DNA of 64,000 bases from Sorex araneus. Its lineage: Eukaryota; Chordata; Mammalia; Eulipotyphla; Soricidae. The position numbers and the translations under genes were made by a program. The notes below the pieces were generated by a model. The model did not search any database and was not told where the DNA came from. It saw nothing but the letters and a program-made list of their open reading frames with translations. Within the stretch, counting starts at the first letter, position 1, and each line of letters opens with the position of its first letter. Of the stretch, positions 52,550-63,030 are shown piece by piece. Location of the stretch: contig NC_073313.1 of assembly GCF_027595985.1 (NCBI RefSeq), positions 81,260,494 to 81,324,493 on the forward strand, read 5' to 3'.

Positions 52550-53035
52550 GGTCCTGTGGCTCCAGGAACTCTCAGGCAGCCTCCTACCATTAGGGACTTT
52601 GCTTTGGCCTGGAATGTTTTTCAAAAGATACCTGATATCCACATACCTTCATTCCTGACTCTCTTGGAGTCTGACTCAAATCTGAGGTTCTCTGTGATGC
52701 TCCCCTGGCCTTTTGATATCATTTTAATCATTTCCTACCCCCCACCCTGCGTTCCCATTATTTACCCTATTCTTTTTTTTTGGGGGGGGGTCACACCCGG
52801 CAATACACAGAGGTTACTCCTGGCTCTGCACTCAGGAATTACCCCTGGCAGTGCTCAGGGGACCATATGGGATGCTGGGAATCGAAGCCGGGTCAGCCCT
52901 GTGCAAGGCAAACGCCCTACCCACTGCATTATCACTTTAGCCCCTACCCTATTCTTTTATCTTCTTCATTTTTCACAGAGCACTTATCATGCTAAATTAT
53001 ATTGCATTTTTTCAGTCTTTCCTCCACTCCATGCT
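52550..53035 (+). mobile_element. L2 fragment, split by SINE
   Basis: 'gactcaaatctgaggttctc', 'gtgatgctcccctggcc' and, after the SINE, 'cagagcacttatcatgctaa' follow L2 3' order. Confidence 0.6.
52777..52944 (-). mobile_element. SOR-type SINE with TSD
   Basis: TACCCTATTCTTTT at 52763-52776 and again from 52945. Confidence 0.96.
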
Positions 53036-53049
53036 ATACTACACTACAG

Positions 53050-53216
53050 ATTCCAAGATAGCACAGTGGGTAGGGCTCTTGCCTTGCACACAGCCCACCT
53101 GAGTTAGATCCCCGATATTCCATATAGGTCCTCTGAGCACAATCAGGAGTGATCCCTGAGTGCAGAATCAGAAGTAAGCCCTGAGCACTGACTGGTGTGG
53201 CCCCCAAACAAACAAA
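53050..53216 (+). mobile_element. SOR-type SINE, 5' end trimmed
   Basis: 'aagatagcacagtgggtagg' to a (CAAA)n tail. Confidence 0.85.
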
Positions 53217-53331
53217 AAAACAAGATGTCAGAGATCTTTGATATGTGTGTGCATCTAACATATGTATATATATATATATAACTGATTTATGTATATAGTT
53301 ATATAATTGCTCTATATAATATGTGTGACTT

Positions 53332-53540
53332 AGCACAGCGGGTAGGGCATTTGCCTTGCACGTGGCTGACCCGGATTCAATTCCTCTGTCCCTCTTGCAG
53401 AGCCTGGCCAGCTACCTAGAGTATCCCAACCGCACGACAGCCTGGCAAGCTACCCGTGGCGTATTCAATATGCCAAAAACAGTAACAAGTCTCACAATGG
53501 AGACGTTACTGGTGCCTGCTTAAGCAAATTGATGAACAAC
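53332..53540 (+). mobile_element. Composite SINE: tRNA head, RTE tail
   Basis: Same structure as 25743-26034: SOR head with B box 'ggattcaattcct', body 'gagcctggccagctacctag' and 'gtattcaatatgccaaaaac', then 'aatggagacgttactggtgc ... caaattgatgaacaac'. The tail simple repeat is missing. Confidence 0.8.
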
Positions 53541-53570
53541 TAGACCACAGTGCTCATATAATTGCTACAT

Positions 53571-54211
53571 TGATGTGATCGTGCGGTCAGAGGCGCTGAG
53601 ATAAGGCATTCGGAAGAAATGCCTTGATTGGAGGACTAAGGCTCTCTCTGGCTCTTAGCAAAGGCAGAGGGCCTCATGGACCTCCTTTTATTGATCATGG
53701 TAGCTCTAAAGGGCGCAATATAGTGACGTCACCAAAGGCATCAAAGATGTTACAGGAAGAACATTGAGGCAACATTATTTCCTTCTATCTGCAGGCCAGT
53801 AACCTAGGACTCCAGAAAGAAGATGCAAAACCAAAACTGAAACCTTCCTTGAACTAAAAGCACTTGGATTTACATCCCAAAGACAAAACTGGGTCCTGCA
53901 CCTGAAATCTACATCCCAAAGACTAGGCTGGGCCAGAGCCTACAATTTACAATATCAAAGGGCAGGCCTGGCTAACATCATCTGCATGTCAAAGACCAGC
54001 CAGGCTTCTGTGAGAGAAGGAAAAACTGCTCTTTTCAGTAGACTGAAATTATTTTTCTGAAGGCAGCTTGAAGGGGGAAAGTGTTCAGCTTCATCTAAAC
54101 CAGTCAGGACACACGAGAAATCTTGCCCATTTTCATGGGTCCCTATGTTCCTGTCCGTAGTACGGTACAGTATACATGGGCTCACCCTGGTAGCTCAGTC
54201 CAGCCCCAACA
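53571..54211 (-). mobile_element. Solo LTR of an endogenous retrovirus
   Basis: 641 bp bounded by TG...CA with a 6-bp duplication, CTACAT (53565-53570) and TTACAT (54212-54217, one difference). The minus orientation is set by AATAAA at 53687-53692, about 120 bp before the 3' end, as in the R region of an LTR. A perfect CRE (53724-53731) and a TATA-like CTATATTG lie just upstream of it in U3. No gag, pol or env sequence is adjacent. A second copy is at 56013-56659. Confidence 0.8.
53724..53731. promoter_or_regulatory. CRE palindrome in LTR
   Basis: TGACGTCA, the full CREB/ATF site, conserved in the second LTR at 56172-56179. Confidence 0.6.
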
Positions 54212-54269
54212 TTACATGTATATTTTATATCTATACTTGATATATATAACTGATACATATGTGTATATC

Positions 54270-54335
54270 TATTAAGCCCAGTATTGGCACATAGTACTTA
54301 ACAAATGGAGAATAGATGAATGCATGAATAAATGA
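54270..54335 (+). mobile_element. L2 3' terminus
   Basis: 'attggcacatagtacttaac' and 'gaatgcatgaataaatgagt' fit the L2 end. Confidence 0.55.
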
Positions 54336-54394
54336 GTGAGACAGGAGTATATGATTTAACATTGATGACAATATGATGATGTGCTTGCTTCTCT

Positions 54395-54515
54395 TGATCA
54401 GATTTTATAGGTGAGGAAATGGATGTACTCAGAGTTGAAGTCACTTGCCTAAGGTCACATGACTGGCAAGTGGAAGAGTGGGATTTGAACCCAGGCAAGG
54501 TTTGGCTTCTGGCAT
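54395..54515 (-). mobile_element. MIR SINE
   Basis: 'ttataggtgaggaaatggat', 'gtcacttgcctaaggtcaca' and 'gggatttgaacccaggcaag' are the reverse MIR core. Confidence 0.85.
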
Positions 54516-54727
54516 CAACGCAGCTATGACAACTAAAGGATATTGATCTCTCCTGCCTAACCATGCTTATATCCAGCTCTCTCTTGCTCTGACATTTATG
54601 TATTCCTGTAGGAAGTGGTAAGCAGTAAGAGTTTGAGAACAATTGATGTCATAGTTTGCTAAGATATAGTTTGGTGAGGTGTTCCCATGACACTGCACTG
54701 ACTCTGTCTTTGGTTTTTGTGGATGAG

Positions 54728-54882
54728 TGTTTGGGGCCACAGCTGGTGGTTCTCTGGGGCCACTCCTGGCTCACAGCTCCAGAGTCACTACTGTAAGTTC
54801 TCAAGAGGTCCAAGTTGTGCTGGGCATTGAAACTGGGGCTCCTGCATGCGTTCAATCTATTGAGCTTCACCTCTCCAACCCA
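54728..54882 (-). mobile_element. Degenerate SOR-type SINE
   Basis: 'ttggggccacagctggtggt' to 'gagcttcacctctccaaccc'. Confidence 0.55.
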
Positions 54883-54884
54883 CA

Positions 54885-55090
54885 TTGCACTAACTCTGGA
54901 GATTTAACTATCTGGGTTCAAGTATCAGCTCTACTATTTGGCTGTTCTGTGTCCTTGGGAAAATTGCCCCATTTATTTGTAGTCTAGGTTCTTTGCTGGA
55001 AATAAGGGACAATTATAACCCCGACTTTACACGGTGGCTCTGCAGATAAATCCAATTAGTTAAAGGAAGTAGAACGATTTGGTAAATAGA
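54885..55090 (+). mobile_element. MIR SINE
   Basis: 'ctgggttcaagtatcagctc', 'ctgttctgtgtccttgggaa' and 'aaatagaaagtgctca' cover nearly the whole MIR. Confidence 0.75.
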
Positions 55091-55098
55091 AAGTGCTC

Positions 55099-55260
55099 AG
55101 GGACCAGAGAGATGTACAGTGGGTTAGGCACTTGCCTTATATGCAGCCTATCTGGATTCAATCCCGGCTCCACATATGGTCACATGATCCCCACCAGGAG
55201 TGATCCCCTAGCACAGAGCCAGGAGTAAGCTCTGAGCACAGCTGAGTGTGGCCCAAAAAG
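55099..55260 (+). mobile_element. SOR-type SINE
   Basis: Older subfamily; 'ctggattcaatcccggctcc'. Confidence 0.85.
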
Positions 55261-55344
55261 AAAGTGATAGATATGTCTGGCCATTAACAAGCATTGTTTT
55301 TTTGTGATGAAAGTATCAACTTTTCATCCAGTTTCGCTTTTTTT

Positions 55345-55490
55345 TTGGCTTTTTGGGTCACACCCAGCAATGCACAGGGGTCACTCCTGGCTCATACACT
55401 CAGGAATCACCCCTGGCGTGCTGGGATTTGAACCCGGGTCAGCCTCGTGCTAGGCAAACGCCCTACCCGCTGTGCTATCACTCCAGACCC
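55345..55490 (-). mobile_element. SOR-type SINE with TSD
   Basis: AGTTTCGCTTTT before and after. A 23-base deletion removes the 'ggggaccatatgg' segment. Confidence 0.93.
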
Positions 55491-55812
55491 TAGTTTCGCT
55501 TTTAATTCAGAAGTCATTACACAAGTTAAACTCATAAATGGTTGCTTAGGTTTGGGCAAGTGCTGAAAAAGGGACATAAATCAGACTTCTGGGGCATAAT
55601 AAAGGGTTCTTTTCTCTTCCTCCTATTCCTCCTCATCGTGGCCCCTTCTCTGTCCTCACTTCCCTCTTCCACAAATTTTGGCAAGCATCCTCCCATGGTC
55701 TGATTTTCCTGACCCTCCTTTTTACTGTCTTTGGGGATTATTCTTACAGGAAAATTTTCTTTATTAGCAACAGAATCTTGCCTTCTCTCACTTTTCCTCT
55801 GCAATTCTATTT

Positions 55813-55983
55813 TCTTTTTTTTTTCTTTTGGGTCATACCCAGCAATGCTCAGGTGTTACTCCTGGCTCTGTGCTCAGGAATTTTTCCTGGCAGTGCTTGG
55901 GGGACCATATGGGAGGCTGGGAATCGAACCTGGTTGGCCGTGTACAAGGCAAACGCCCTACCCGCTGTGCTATCACTCCAGCC
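55813..55983 (-). mobile_element. SOR-type SINE
   Basis: Full length; 'caattctattttcttt' and 'caattctctcttttct' flank it. Confidence 0.92.
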
Positions 55984-56012
55984 TCAATTCTCTCTTTTCT
56001 CAAATGTCTCCC

Positions 56013-56659
56013 TGTTGCGTGAACTTTCGTGTGGTCGGAGGCGCTGAGATAAGGCATTCAGAAGAAATGTCTTGGTTGGAGGACTAAGGCTCTCTCTGGC
56101 TCTTAGCAAAGGCAGAGAGCCTCATGGACCTCCTTTTATTGATCATGGTAGCTCTAAAGGGCGCAATATAGTGACGTCACCAAAGGCATCAAAAGATGTT
56201 ACAGGAAGAACATTGAGGCAACATTATTTCCTTCTATCTGCAGGCCAGTAACCTAGGACTCCAGAAAGAAGATGCAAAACCAAAACTGAAACCTTCCTTG
56301 AACTAAAAGCACTTGGATTTACATCCCAAAGACGAAACTGGGTCCTGCACCTGAAATCTACATCCCAAAGACTAGGCTGGGCCAGAGCCTACAATTTACA
56401 ATATCAAAGGGCAGGCCTGGCTAACACCATCTGCATGTCAAAGACCAGCCAGGCTTCTGTGAGAGAAGGAAAACTGCTCTTTTCAGTAGACTGAAATTAT
56501 TTTTCTGAAGGCATCTTGAAGGGGGAAAGTGTTCAGCTTCATCCAAACCAGTCAGGACACACGAGAAATCTCGCCCATTTTCATGGGTCCCTATGTTCCT
56601 GTCTGTAGTACAGTACAGTATACATGTGCTCACCCTGGTAGCTCAGTCCAGCCCCAACA
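56013..56659 (-). mobile_element. Solo LTR, second copy
   Basis: 647 bp, TG...CA, nearly identical to 53571-54211 over almost its whole length, with a few extra bases at the 3' (U5) end. Its own duplication is TCTCCC (56007-56012) and TCTCCT (56660-56665). AATAAA at 56135-56140 and CRE at 56172-56179 are conserved. Confidence 0.8.
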
Positions 56660-57087
56660 TCTCCTCTCCCAGTTCCAATTTATTCATTGATTCAAACAAT
56701 GATTGATTTCCCAGCACCTCAATGTGCCTGAAATTCGTCTCAGTGCGTATCCAGATAGACAAATGTGATTGATGCACTGATGGGAGTGTTTGCCAGTGAA
56801 GAGTCAGCTTGGAGAATGAAGTGGTCAGATGGGAAAGGAGTGTGTCAAGAAACATGTGTGTATGAGTGTGTGAGAGAGAGAGATGCAGGAGACTGAACCC
56901 AGTACCTCTTGCATAGGAAGCTTGTATTCCATCACTGAGCACAAAGGCCCTGTGTCCAGAAAGTCTAACTAAGGTCATTGCAAGTTTAAACATCTGAGCT
57001 GTGTGAAAGAAAAGGGAACCGTGTGTGTTGAGGCACAGAGGCATGACATAGGGTAGAAAAATTGAAAATACTACTGATTTATTGGAG
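56660..57087. other. No gene seen
   Basis: Unique sequence with a short (TG)n/(GA)n at 56850-56882. Possible degraded SINE around 56885-56950. Confidence 0.45.
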
Positions 57088-57241
57088 TTTTTTTGTTTCT
57101 GTTTTGGGGGCCATAGCTGGCGATGCTCAGGAGTTACTTCTGGTAGTGTTAAGGGGGAACATATGGGATGGCAGCGATCAAACCTGAGTACACCTCGAGC
57201 AAGGCTACCTTACCTACCCTCTGTACCATCTCTCTGGCCCC
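57088..57241 (-). mobile_element. Diverged SOR-type SINE
   Basis: 'gggggccatagctggcgatg' to 'gtaccatctctctggcccca'. Confidence 0.8.
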
Positions 57242-57452
57242 AGTTTACTAGAATTTAAAGAGCAAACCAGTAGGAGGAGCAAGAGGGAAACTAAGAACTT
57301 ACAGTGAAATGTAAGACTTCTAGACAAAGTGATTTGGGCTTAACTAATTAAAATATTGGTCTGTAACTTTTGGTGTGTATATGTGGTGGGGGATGCTTTT
57401 GGAAATAGGGTAAACATATAAAGCAAAGTGTCAGATTCCAAAATTAATAAAT

Positions 57453-57630
57453 GGGGCTCACCGTGGAAGTACAGAGCCCTAGTATAGGAAGTAAAGCACT
57501 TGCCTTGCAAGTGAACGTGTTAGTTATGACTCTGGTTCAAATCCCATGTACCAAGTATCATTCCCCGAGCACTGCTCGGAGCCAGTCCTGAGCACCACGA
57601 GACGTGACCCCCCCCAAGCCAAACAAACAA
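57453..57630 (+). mobile_element. Degenerate SOR-type SINE
   Basis: 'cacttgccttgcaagtgaac', 'ctggttcaaatcccatgtac' and 'ccccgagcactgctcggagc'. Confidence 0.6.
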
Positions 57631-57639
57631 AAACTCATT

Positions 57640-57900
57640 TGGGTCTGGGAGGCAGCTCAGTGGTAACAACAGAAACAAATTAAATTCAAAAAATCTATAT
57701 ACTCCTGCCTTGCAGGCATCAGGACGTGGGTTTCATCCCTGGTGCTACCCACATGCCCACAGCGGGGTCCTAATGGAGTTCAGGAACCCCAGCACCACAA
57801 CAGACAGAGCCAGGCACATAGGTGTCTGCAGACACAGGTGTCTGCAGGTACAACTAAAAGATGTCCAAGCATCCCAGCTAGGAGTATAAATCCCAGTAAG
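57640..57900 (+). mobile_element. Degenerate tRNA-SINE-like copy
   Basis: 'gggaggcagctcagtggtaa' (A-box-like) and 'gtgggtttcatccctggtgc' (B-box-like) are separated by an AT insertion; the body is unfamiliar. Confidence 0.4.
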
Positions 57901-57925
57901 CGTGGGGTGTGAGCACTACATCTAT

Positions 57926-58071
57926 TTTTGTTTGTTTGTTGGGGGTCCACAACTGGCATTCAGTGTTCAGGTGCCACTTCTGGGAGGGCTGGGAGTCCAT
58001 GCAATGACAGAAGCCAGGTCTCCTGCATGCAAAGCAAGTGCTCGGCACATTTTGCGATCTCTCTGTCCCAG
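57926..58071 (-). mobile_element. Diverged SOR-type SINE
   Basis: 'gggtccacaactggcattca' to 'gcgatctctctgtcccag'. Confidence 0.6.
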
Positions 58072-58400
58072 ATCACCATGCATCACATAACAATAAAATA
58101 GAAGGGGTTGAGACACCTCCCTTTGTTTGGTTCCAATAGACACAAATTTCAGTTACCACAATTTGAACAGCGCAGCTCAAATTTTAGTTACCACTGTGTT
58201 AATGGTGATTTCACAAAGAACAGATCTTCCTGCAAGGCCTTCAGTCCACAAATAACTGTATATTGCATGATAAGTCACCCATCACCTCACTTCTTTCAAT
58301 GTTTGTTGGAAAGTGGGTACTTCATAGCTATTCCTCAGTTCACACACACAGCAGTGGGTAGTTGTATTGATCCCAGATCCCCTGTGATGAATTCGAGTGA
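58072..58400. other. No gene seen
   Basis: AT-rich unique sequence. Confidence 0.5.
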
Positions 58401-58573
58401 ATTTTTTTTTCTTTTTGGGTCACACTTGGCAATGCACAGGGATTACGCCTAGCTCTGCACTCAGGAATTACTCCTGGCCGTGCTCAGGGGACCATATGGG
58501 ATGCTGGGAATCAAACCCAGTTTGGCTGCGTGCAAGGCAAACGCCCTACCCACTGTGCTATCGCTCCAGCCCC
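58401..58573 (-). mobile_element. SOR-type SINE
   Basis: Full length, well preserved. Confidence 0.93.
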
Positions 58574-58651
58574 TGGGGTGACTTTTTAAGAAAATGAATA
58601 AGAAAAATATTGGTCAATAAAGATGAGGGTGATAGAAATGGAAAGTGATGT

Positions 58652-58840
58652 GCTAGGGATATAGCTCAGTGGGCTGGTACATGTACTTTGTATGTAGGAG
58701 GCCTGGGTGTGATCACTGGCACTAGGCAATTCTCCCAGGCTCAATCTCTGAATTGAGCTCAATCCCCTGTCAGGAAGAGTCCTTGAGTGCTGAGTTCGGA
58801 GTAACCCTTGAGCATTTCTGGTTATGACCCCAAAACAAAG
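58652..58840 (+). mobile_element. Diverged tRNA-derived SINE
   Basis: A-box-like 'tatagctcagtgggctggta' is closer to a tRNA than the usual SOR head; the body has SOR features at its end ('cggagtaacccttgagcatt'). Confidence 0.55.
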
Positions 58841-58889
58841 TAAAACATGGAAAGTGTTGTGGTTCGCAATAGGGGTACTGAGTGGCCAT

Positions 58890-59245
58890 CGTGTTCAATC
58901 TATAGTCTACTTTCAGCACGCATCTCCCTTCCCGAGCGGGTCCTCTAACCACATTTTACTTGGTGTTCCCTTCTCTATCTGAACTGCCTTTTCCCCCAGT
59001 TTGTGAGGCCAGCTTCCAACCCATGGAGAGAGAGAACAAAAGGGAATGCCCTGCCACAGAGGCGGGGTGGGGCAGGGAGGGGGGATAAAACTGGGGGGTG
59101 GGAGGGATACTGGGTTCATTGGTGGTGGAGAATGGACACTGGCATAGGGATGGGTGCTCGAACATTGTATGAGGGAAACACAAGCATGAAAATGTGTGTA
59201 TCTGTAACTGTACCCTCACGGTGATTCACTAATTAAAAAACAAAT
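58890..59245 (+). mobile_element. L1 3' end, third subfamily, 5'-inverted
   Basis: 58890-59024 is reverse ('ctactttcagcacgcatctc'); 59025-59245 is forward, with 'gggaatgccctgccacagag' and the same end as 33610-33990. Confidence 0.75.
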
Positions 59246-59525
59246 AAGTTTAATAAAAAATTTTAAAAAAACATAAAAAGTGATGGCAATGAAAGTGAAA
59301 TTCAAGTAGAACACGTGGAATCCGAATAAACAGCTGATGGTGGGGCTTGATACAGACACCATCCTAAGGACCTAAATATGTAGCCAGTGGAACTTAATAA
59401 ATGCATATTTTTCATTACATTTGAAATGTTTTATGGGCAGGTAGGGGGAGGAAAATGTTTAATTATTTTGATTTTTTCCAATTATTTTTATTGAGGTACT
59501 GTGGTTTACAATATTTTTATATTAG

Positions 59526-59669
59526 TGGGGTTTTGTTTGTTTGTTTTTTGGACCACACCTGACAATGCTCGGGGGTTGAGATGCTCCGGGGTTGAGATGA
59601 CAGGGATCAAAATCGGGTCACTCGTGTACAAGGTAAAGGTAAACCTGCTGTCTTATCGCTCCAGCCCCT
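59526..59669 (-). mobile_element. SOR-type SINE with internal duplication
   Basis: 'gggttgagatg' is repeated twice inside; inserted in the old L1. Confidence 0.75.
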
Positions 59670-60109
59670 CATATAGTGCTTTATATTTGCAGTGCTACTT
59701 CACCCCCAGCACCAGCATATCAATAGCCTACCGCCATTGCTCTGCTTTCTACACCCACTCCCCAACCGCCTCAGTTCACACTTCTCTTGGCCCTACCTCA
59801 GGGTTGCTTCCATTGGGAATTGTCTAATCCTGTGCTTTGCTGCTTCCACGCCAAATATGAGTGAGATCATCTGGCATCTTCTTCCTTCTGCCTTACTTTA
59901 CATAGCATGACTTTCTCCAATTCCATTCACATTGCAGTAAACACAAGTTTTATCCTTTTTTCTGGCCGAATAGCATTCCATTGTGCGTATCAACCACAAT
60001 TTCTTGATCTATTTCATCTTTAATCGAACACTTGTTTCCAGATTTTGGCTATTGTAAATAATGCTGCAATGAACATAGGTTTGCATATATCCTTGCCAAT
60101 TGGCGTTTT

Positions 60110-60305
60110 GGTGTTTTGTTTTTTGTTTTTTGTTTTTTTTTGCTTTTTGGGTCACACCTGGCGATGCACAGGGGTTACTCCTGGCTCTGCACTCAGGAAT
60201 TACCCCTGGCGGTGCTCAGGGGACCATATGGGATGCTGGGATTTGAACCCGGGTCGGCCGCGTGCAAGGCAAACGCCCTACCCGCTGTGCTATCTCTCCA
60301 GCCCC
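60110..60305 (-). mobile_element. SOR-type SINE with TSD
   Basis: GCCAATTGGCGTTTT (60095-60109) and GCCAATTGGTGTTTT (60306-60320). Confidence 0.96.
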
Positions 60306-60689
60306 GCCAATTGGTGTTTTAATGCTACTAGAGTAAATGCCCAAGAGGAGAATTGTAGGATCATATGGGCATTCTAGTCCTATTTTTTCTTGAGACGTCT
60401 ACACTGTTTTCCATAAAGTTGTTAACCAGTAGTCAGTGAGGGACTAATTCCCCTCCTCACATCCCCACCAACACTTGTGGTTTCCATTATTTTTTAATAT
60501 AACCATTCCCCCTGATATGAGATGATATCTTCTTATTGTTTTGATTTGCATTTCCCTTACAATGGTGAACACTTTTCATATGCCTATTGGCTCTCTTTAT
60601 ATCTTCTTTGAGGAAGTGTCTGTTCAGATCCTTTCGTCATTTTTTATTTTGTTTTATTTTGGATTGGTTTGGGATTTTGGTTTTGTTTG

Positions 60690-60859
60690 GTTTTGGATTT
60701 TGGGCTATGACTGGCAGTGCTTATGGCTAATTCCTGACTCTGCACTCAGGGATTATTCTTGGCAGGGCTCAGGGGACCATGTAGGATGCTGTGGTTGAAC
60801 CCAGGTCAGCCACATGCAAGAGAAGCACCTAGTCTCCTGTACTATAGCTTCAAACCCTC
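60690..60859 (-). mobile_element. Diverged SOR-type SINE
   Basis: 'gggctatgactggcagtgct' to 'gtactatagcttcaaaccct'. Confidence 0.75.
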
Positions 60860-61026
60860 CCCATTTTTTTATGGGGTGGTTTTGTTTTCATTGAGCTTTG
60901 TGAATCCTTTATATATCGTGGATAATAGTTCTTTGCCCAATGCATGATATGAAATGCTTTTGTCCACTCAAATGAACATCTTTATTTTATTTCTTTTGTT
61001 CTGAAGCTTTTAAGTTTGATAATTCC

Positions 61027-61400
61027 AGGGGGCCGCAAAAATAGTATAGTGGGTAGGGTGTTTGCCTTGCACTCAACTGACTCAGGTTCGATCTCCAGCA
61101 TCCCATATGGTCCACCAAGCACTACCAGAATTAATTCCTGGGGCTGGAGTGATAGCATAGCGGGTAGGGTGTTTGCCTTGCACGCAGCCGACCTGGGTTC
61201 AAATCCCAGCATCCCATATGGTCCCCAGAGCACCGCCAGGAGTAATTCCTGAGTGCAGAGCCAGGAGTAACCCCTGAGCATCGCCAGGTGTGACCCAAAA
61301 AACAAAAACAAAAAAAAAACCAAACAAACAGAAGTAATTCCTGAGTGCTGAGCCAGAATAACCCCTGAGCATCTTCTGGTGTGGCCCCCGAACCAAAATA
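61027..61400 (+). mobile_element. SOR-type SINE hosting another SINE
   Basis: Outer copy, interrupted by 61139-61308. Its two halves join at 'agaattaattcctg'/'agaagtaattcctg', which is also the duplicated target. Confidence 0.9.
61139..61308 (+). mobile_element. SOR-type SINE nested in SINE
   Basis: Near consensus; inserted in the same orientation into the body of the outer copy. Confidence 0.95.
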
Positions 61401-61433
61401 AATAAATACTAAAAGTGTTCGAGAGTTCCATTA

Positions 61434-61610
61434 GGGTTTTTTTTTGTATTTTTGAACCACATCTGATAGTGCTTGGGCCACATCTGGCGGTGCTTCCTTG
61501 TTCTATGTACAGGAATATGCCCTGCAAATGCTTGTGCAAGCATATATGCTGCTGGATATTTGAACTGGAGTGGGTGGGAAGCAACACAGGCATTTTAACC
61601 TCTATACTTA
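61434..61610 (-). mobile_element. Degenerate SOR-type SINE
   Basis: Contains a partial duplication of its tail side ('gggccacatctggcggtgct'). Confidence 0.5.
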
Positions 61611-61734
61611 CCTATTTGACTCCTGTTTCTTTCTGCTTTTAATTTCTTTGCCAGTGGGGTCATCTCAAAACTACCTTTATAAATGAGGAAGGAGACTATG
61701 ATGAAATGCACAAAAGTGTAGGCTGCTCAGTTAG

Positions 61735-61895
61735 TACCGGGCGGGGGGGGGGAAGGTAAGACACTTGCACTGTGTGTGCCTGACCCTGGTTCCGTACCTG
61801 GCACCCCATGTGTTCCTCTGAGAACATATGACCTAGGGGTCACTTCTGAGCATAGAGCCAGGAATAGCCCCTAAACACTGAGGAAAGTGGCCAAT
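61735..61895 (+). mobile_element. Diverged SOR-type SINE
   Basis: 'ctggttccgtacctggcacc' and 'tgagcatagagccaggaata'. Confidence 0.65.
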
Positions 61896-61985
61896 CCCCC
61901 CACTCTATAAGAAAAGGATGACAACACATCAGAAGAATTTATGGCAATTAAAAAAATGAAAGAGAGAAAAGAAAACCTCCCATCA

Positions 61986-62140
61986 TGGGGCGAGAGCGAT
62001 AGTACAGAGGGTTGGGTGCTCAACCTAGATTCGATCCTAGAATCCCGTGTGCTCCCCCAAGCCCCATGAGGAGTGATCCTTGAGCACAGAGCCTGTAGTA
62101 AGCCTGAGCACAGCTGGGTGTGGCCCAAAAACCATAACAA
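61986..62140 (+). mobile_element. SOR-type SINE, head deleted
   Basis: 'ggcgagagcgatagtacaga'; the 'ttgccttgca' part is missing. Confidence 0.82.
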
Positions 62141-62325
62141 GGGAATTTTTTGGGATCTTTTGTGATACTGAAACCTCAAAGGATAGAATGTTGGTCGTGG
62201 ACTCAAACTTAGAAAGGAGTATGACAATTGACCAGGTACAGATTGATGTTCACTACATATCCTGTTTTGCTCTGAGAACCCAAGTACTGCTCAAACTAGT
62301 TTCATCAACTTTTCTTTATGCCCTT

Positions 62326-62545
62326 CATTGTATCACTGTCATCCTGTTGTTCGTCGATTTACTCGAGCGGGCACCAGTAATGTCTCTATTCCTCCCAGCC
62401 CTGAGATTTTAGCAGGCTCTCCTTACTCGTCTTTCCCAACAATTGGAGGCTCTTTTAGGATCAGGGGGATGAGATCTATCATTACTGTCTTTGGCATATC
62501 ATATATGCCATGGGTAGCTTGCCAGGCTCTGCCCGTAAGGCCATA
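62326..62545 (-). mobile_element. RTE-tailed element, 5'-truncated
   Basis: Minus strand: body 'agcctggcaagctacccatg', 'atatgccaaagacagtaatg', then GGAATAGAGACATTACTGGT and TCGACGAACAACAGGATGAC with a CAGTGATACA tail. It is the long variant, as at 9061-9634, retaining about 75 bp absent from the short composites. Confidence 0.75.
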
Positions 62546-62659
62546 ATATTTGGAAATACGTGTGGGTTCGTGTGTGATTGTAAGAAACAACACACATATG
62601 GGTGCCCTTCAATCAACTTCTCATTAGTTTCTACAACTATAAGGATCGCTCCTGTGACC

Positions 62660-62797
62660 CTTTTATTTTGTTTTATTTTGGTTTGGGGGTCACACCTGGC
62701 TATGCTCAGGGGACTACATGAGGTGCCAGAGATCAAATCCAGGTCAGCTGCGTGCAAGGCAAATGCCCTGCTTCACTGTCCTATCTCTCTGCCCCCT
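62660..62797 (-). mobile_element. SOR-type SINE, shortened body
   Basis: 'gtgaccctttta' before and after is a likely duplication; the 'actcctggctctgcactcag' segment is deleted. Confidence 0.88.
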
Positions 62798-62909
62798 GCC
62801 GTGACCCTTTTATAATCGCCCCCACTTCCCTTCCCTGTCTCCCCATTTTCTCCCCTTTCGCTCCTGGAAACCTTTAATCTAAATTTTGTCATTTCAAGAA
62901 AATTATAGA

Positions 62910-63030
62910 AGGGCTGGGGAAGTAGTTCAACTGGTTGAGCCCATACCTTGCATATAGGAGGCCTGGATTTAAACCCAGTCATGTGCAGAACCAGGAGTAA
63001 TACCCCAGCACCACCAAGCATGGCCCCAGT
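62910..63030 (+). mobile_element. Diverged tRNA-derived SINE
   Basis: 'gggaagtagttcaactggtt' and 'cctggatttaaacccagtca' resemble A and B boxes. Confidence 0.5.

Larger units (their letters stand above)
59480..61020 (-). mobile_element. Old L1: ORF2 end and 3' region, reverse
   Basis: About 1.1 kb of L1 after removing SINEs at 59526-59669, 60110-60305 and 60690-60859. On the minus strand it includes the region coding for the ORF2 C-terminus (AAGTGTTCACCATTGTAAGG, AATGCAAATCAAAACAATAA) and the conserved 'tgctgcaatgaacataggtt' block. It is degenerate and non-coding. Confidence 0.85.

Noticed and set aside
53571..56659. A single provirus between two LTRs
   Set aside because: The interval has L2, MIR and SINE sequence with no retroviral genes, and the two LTRs have different target duplications.
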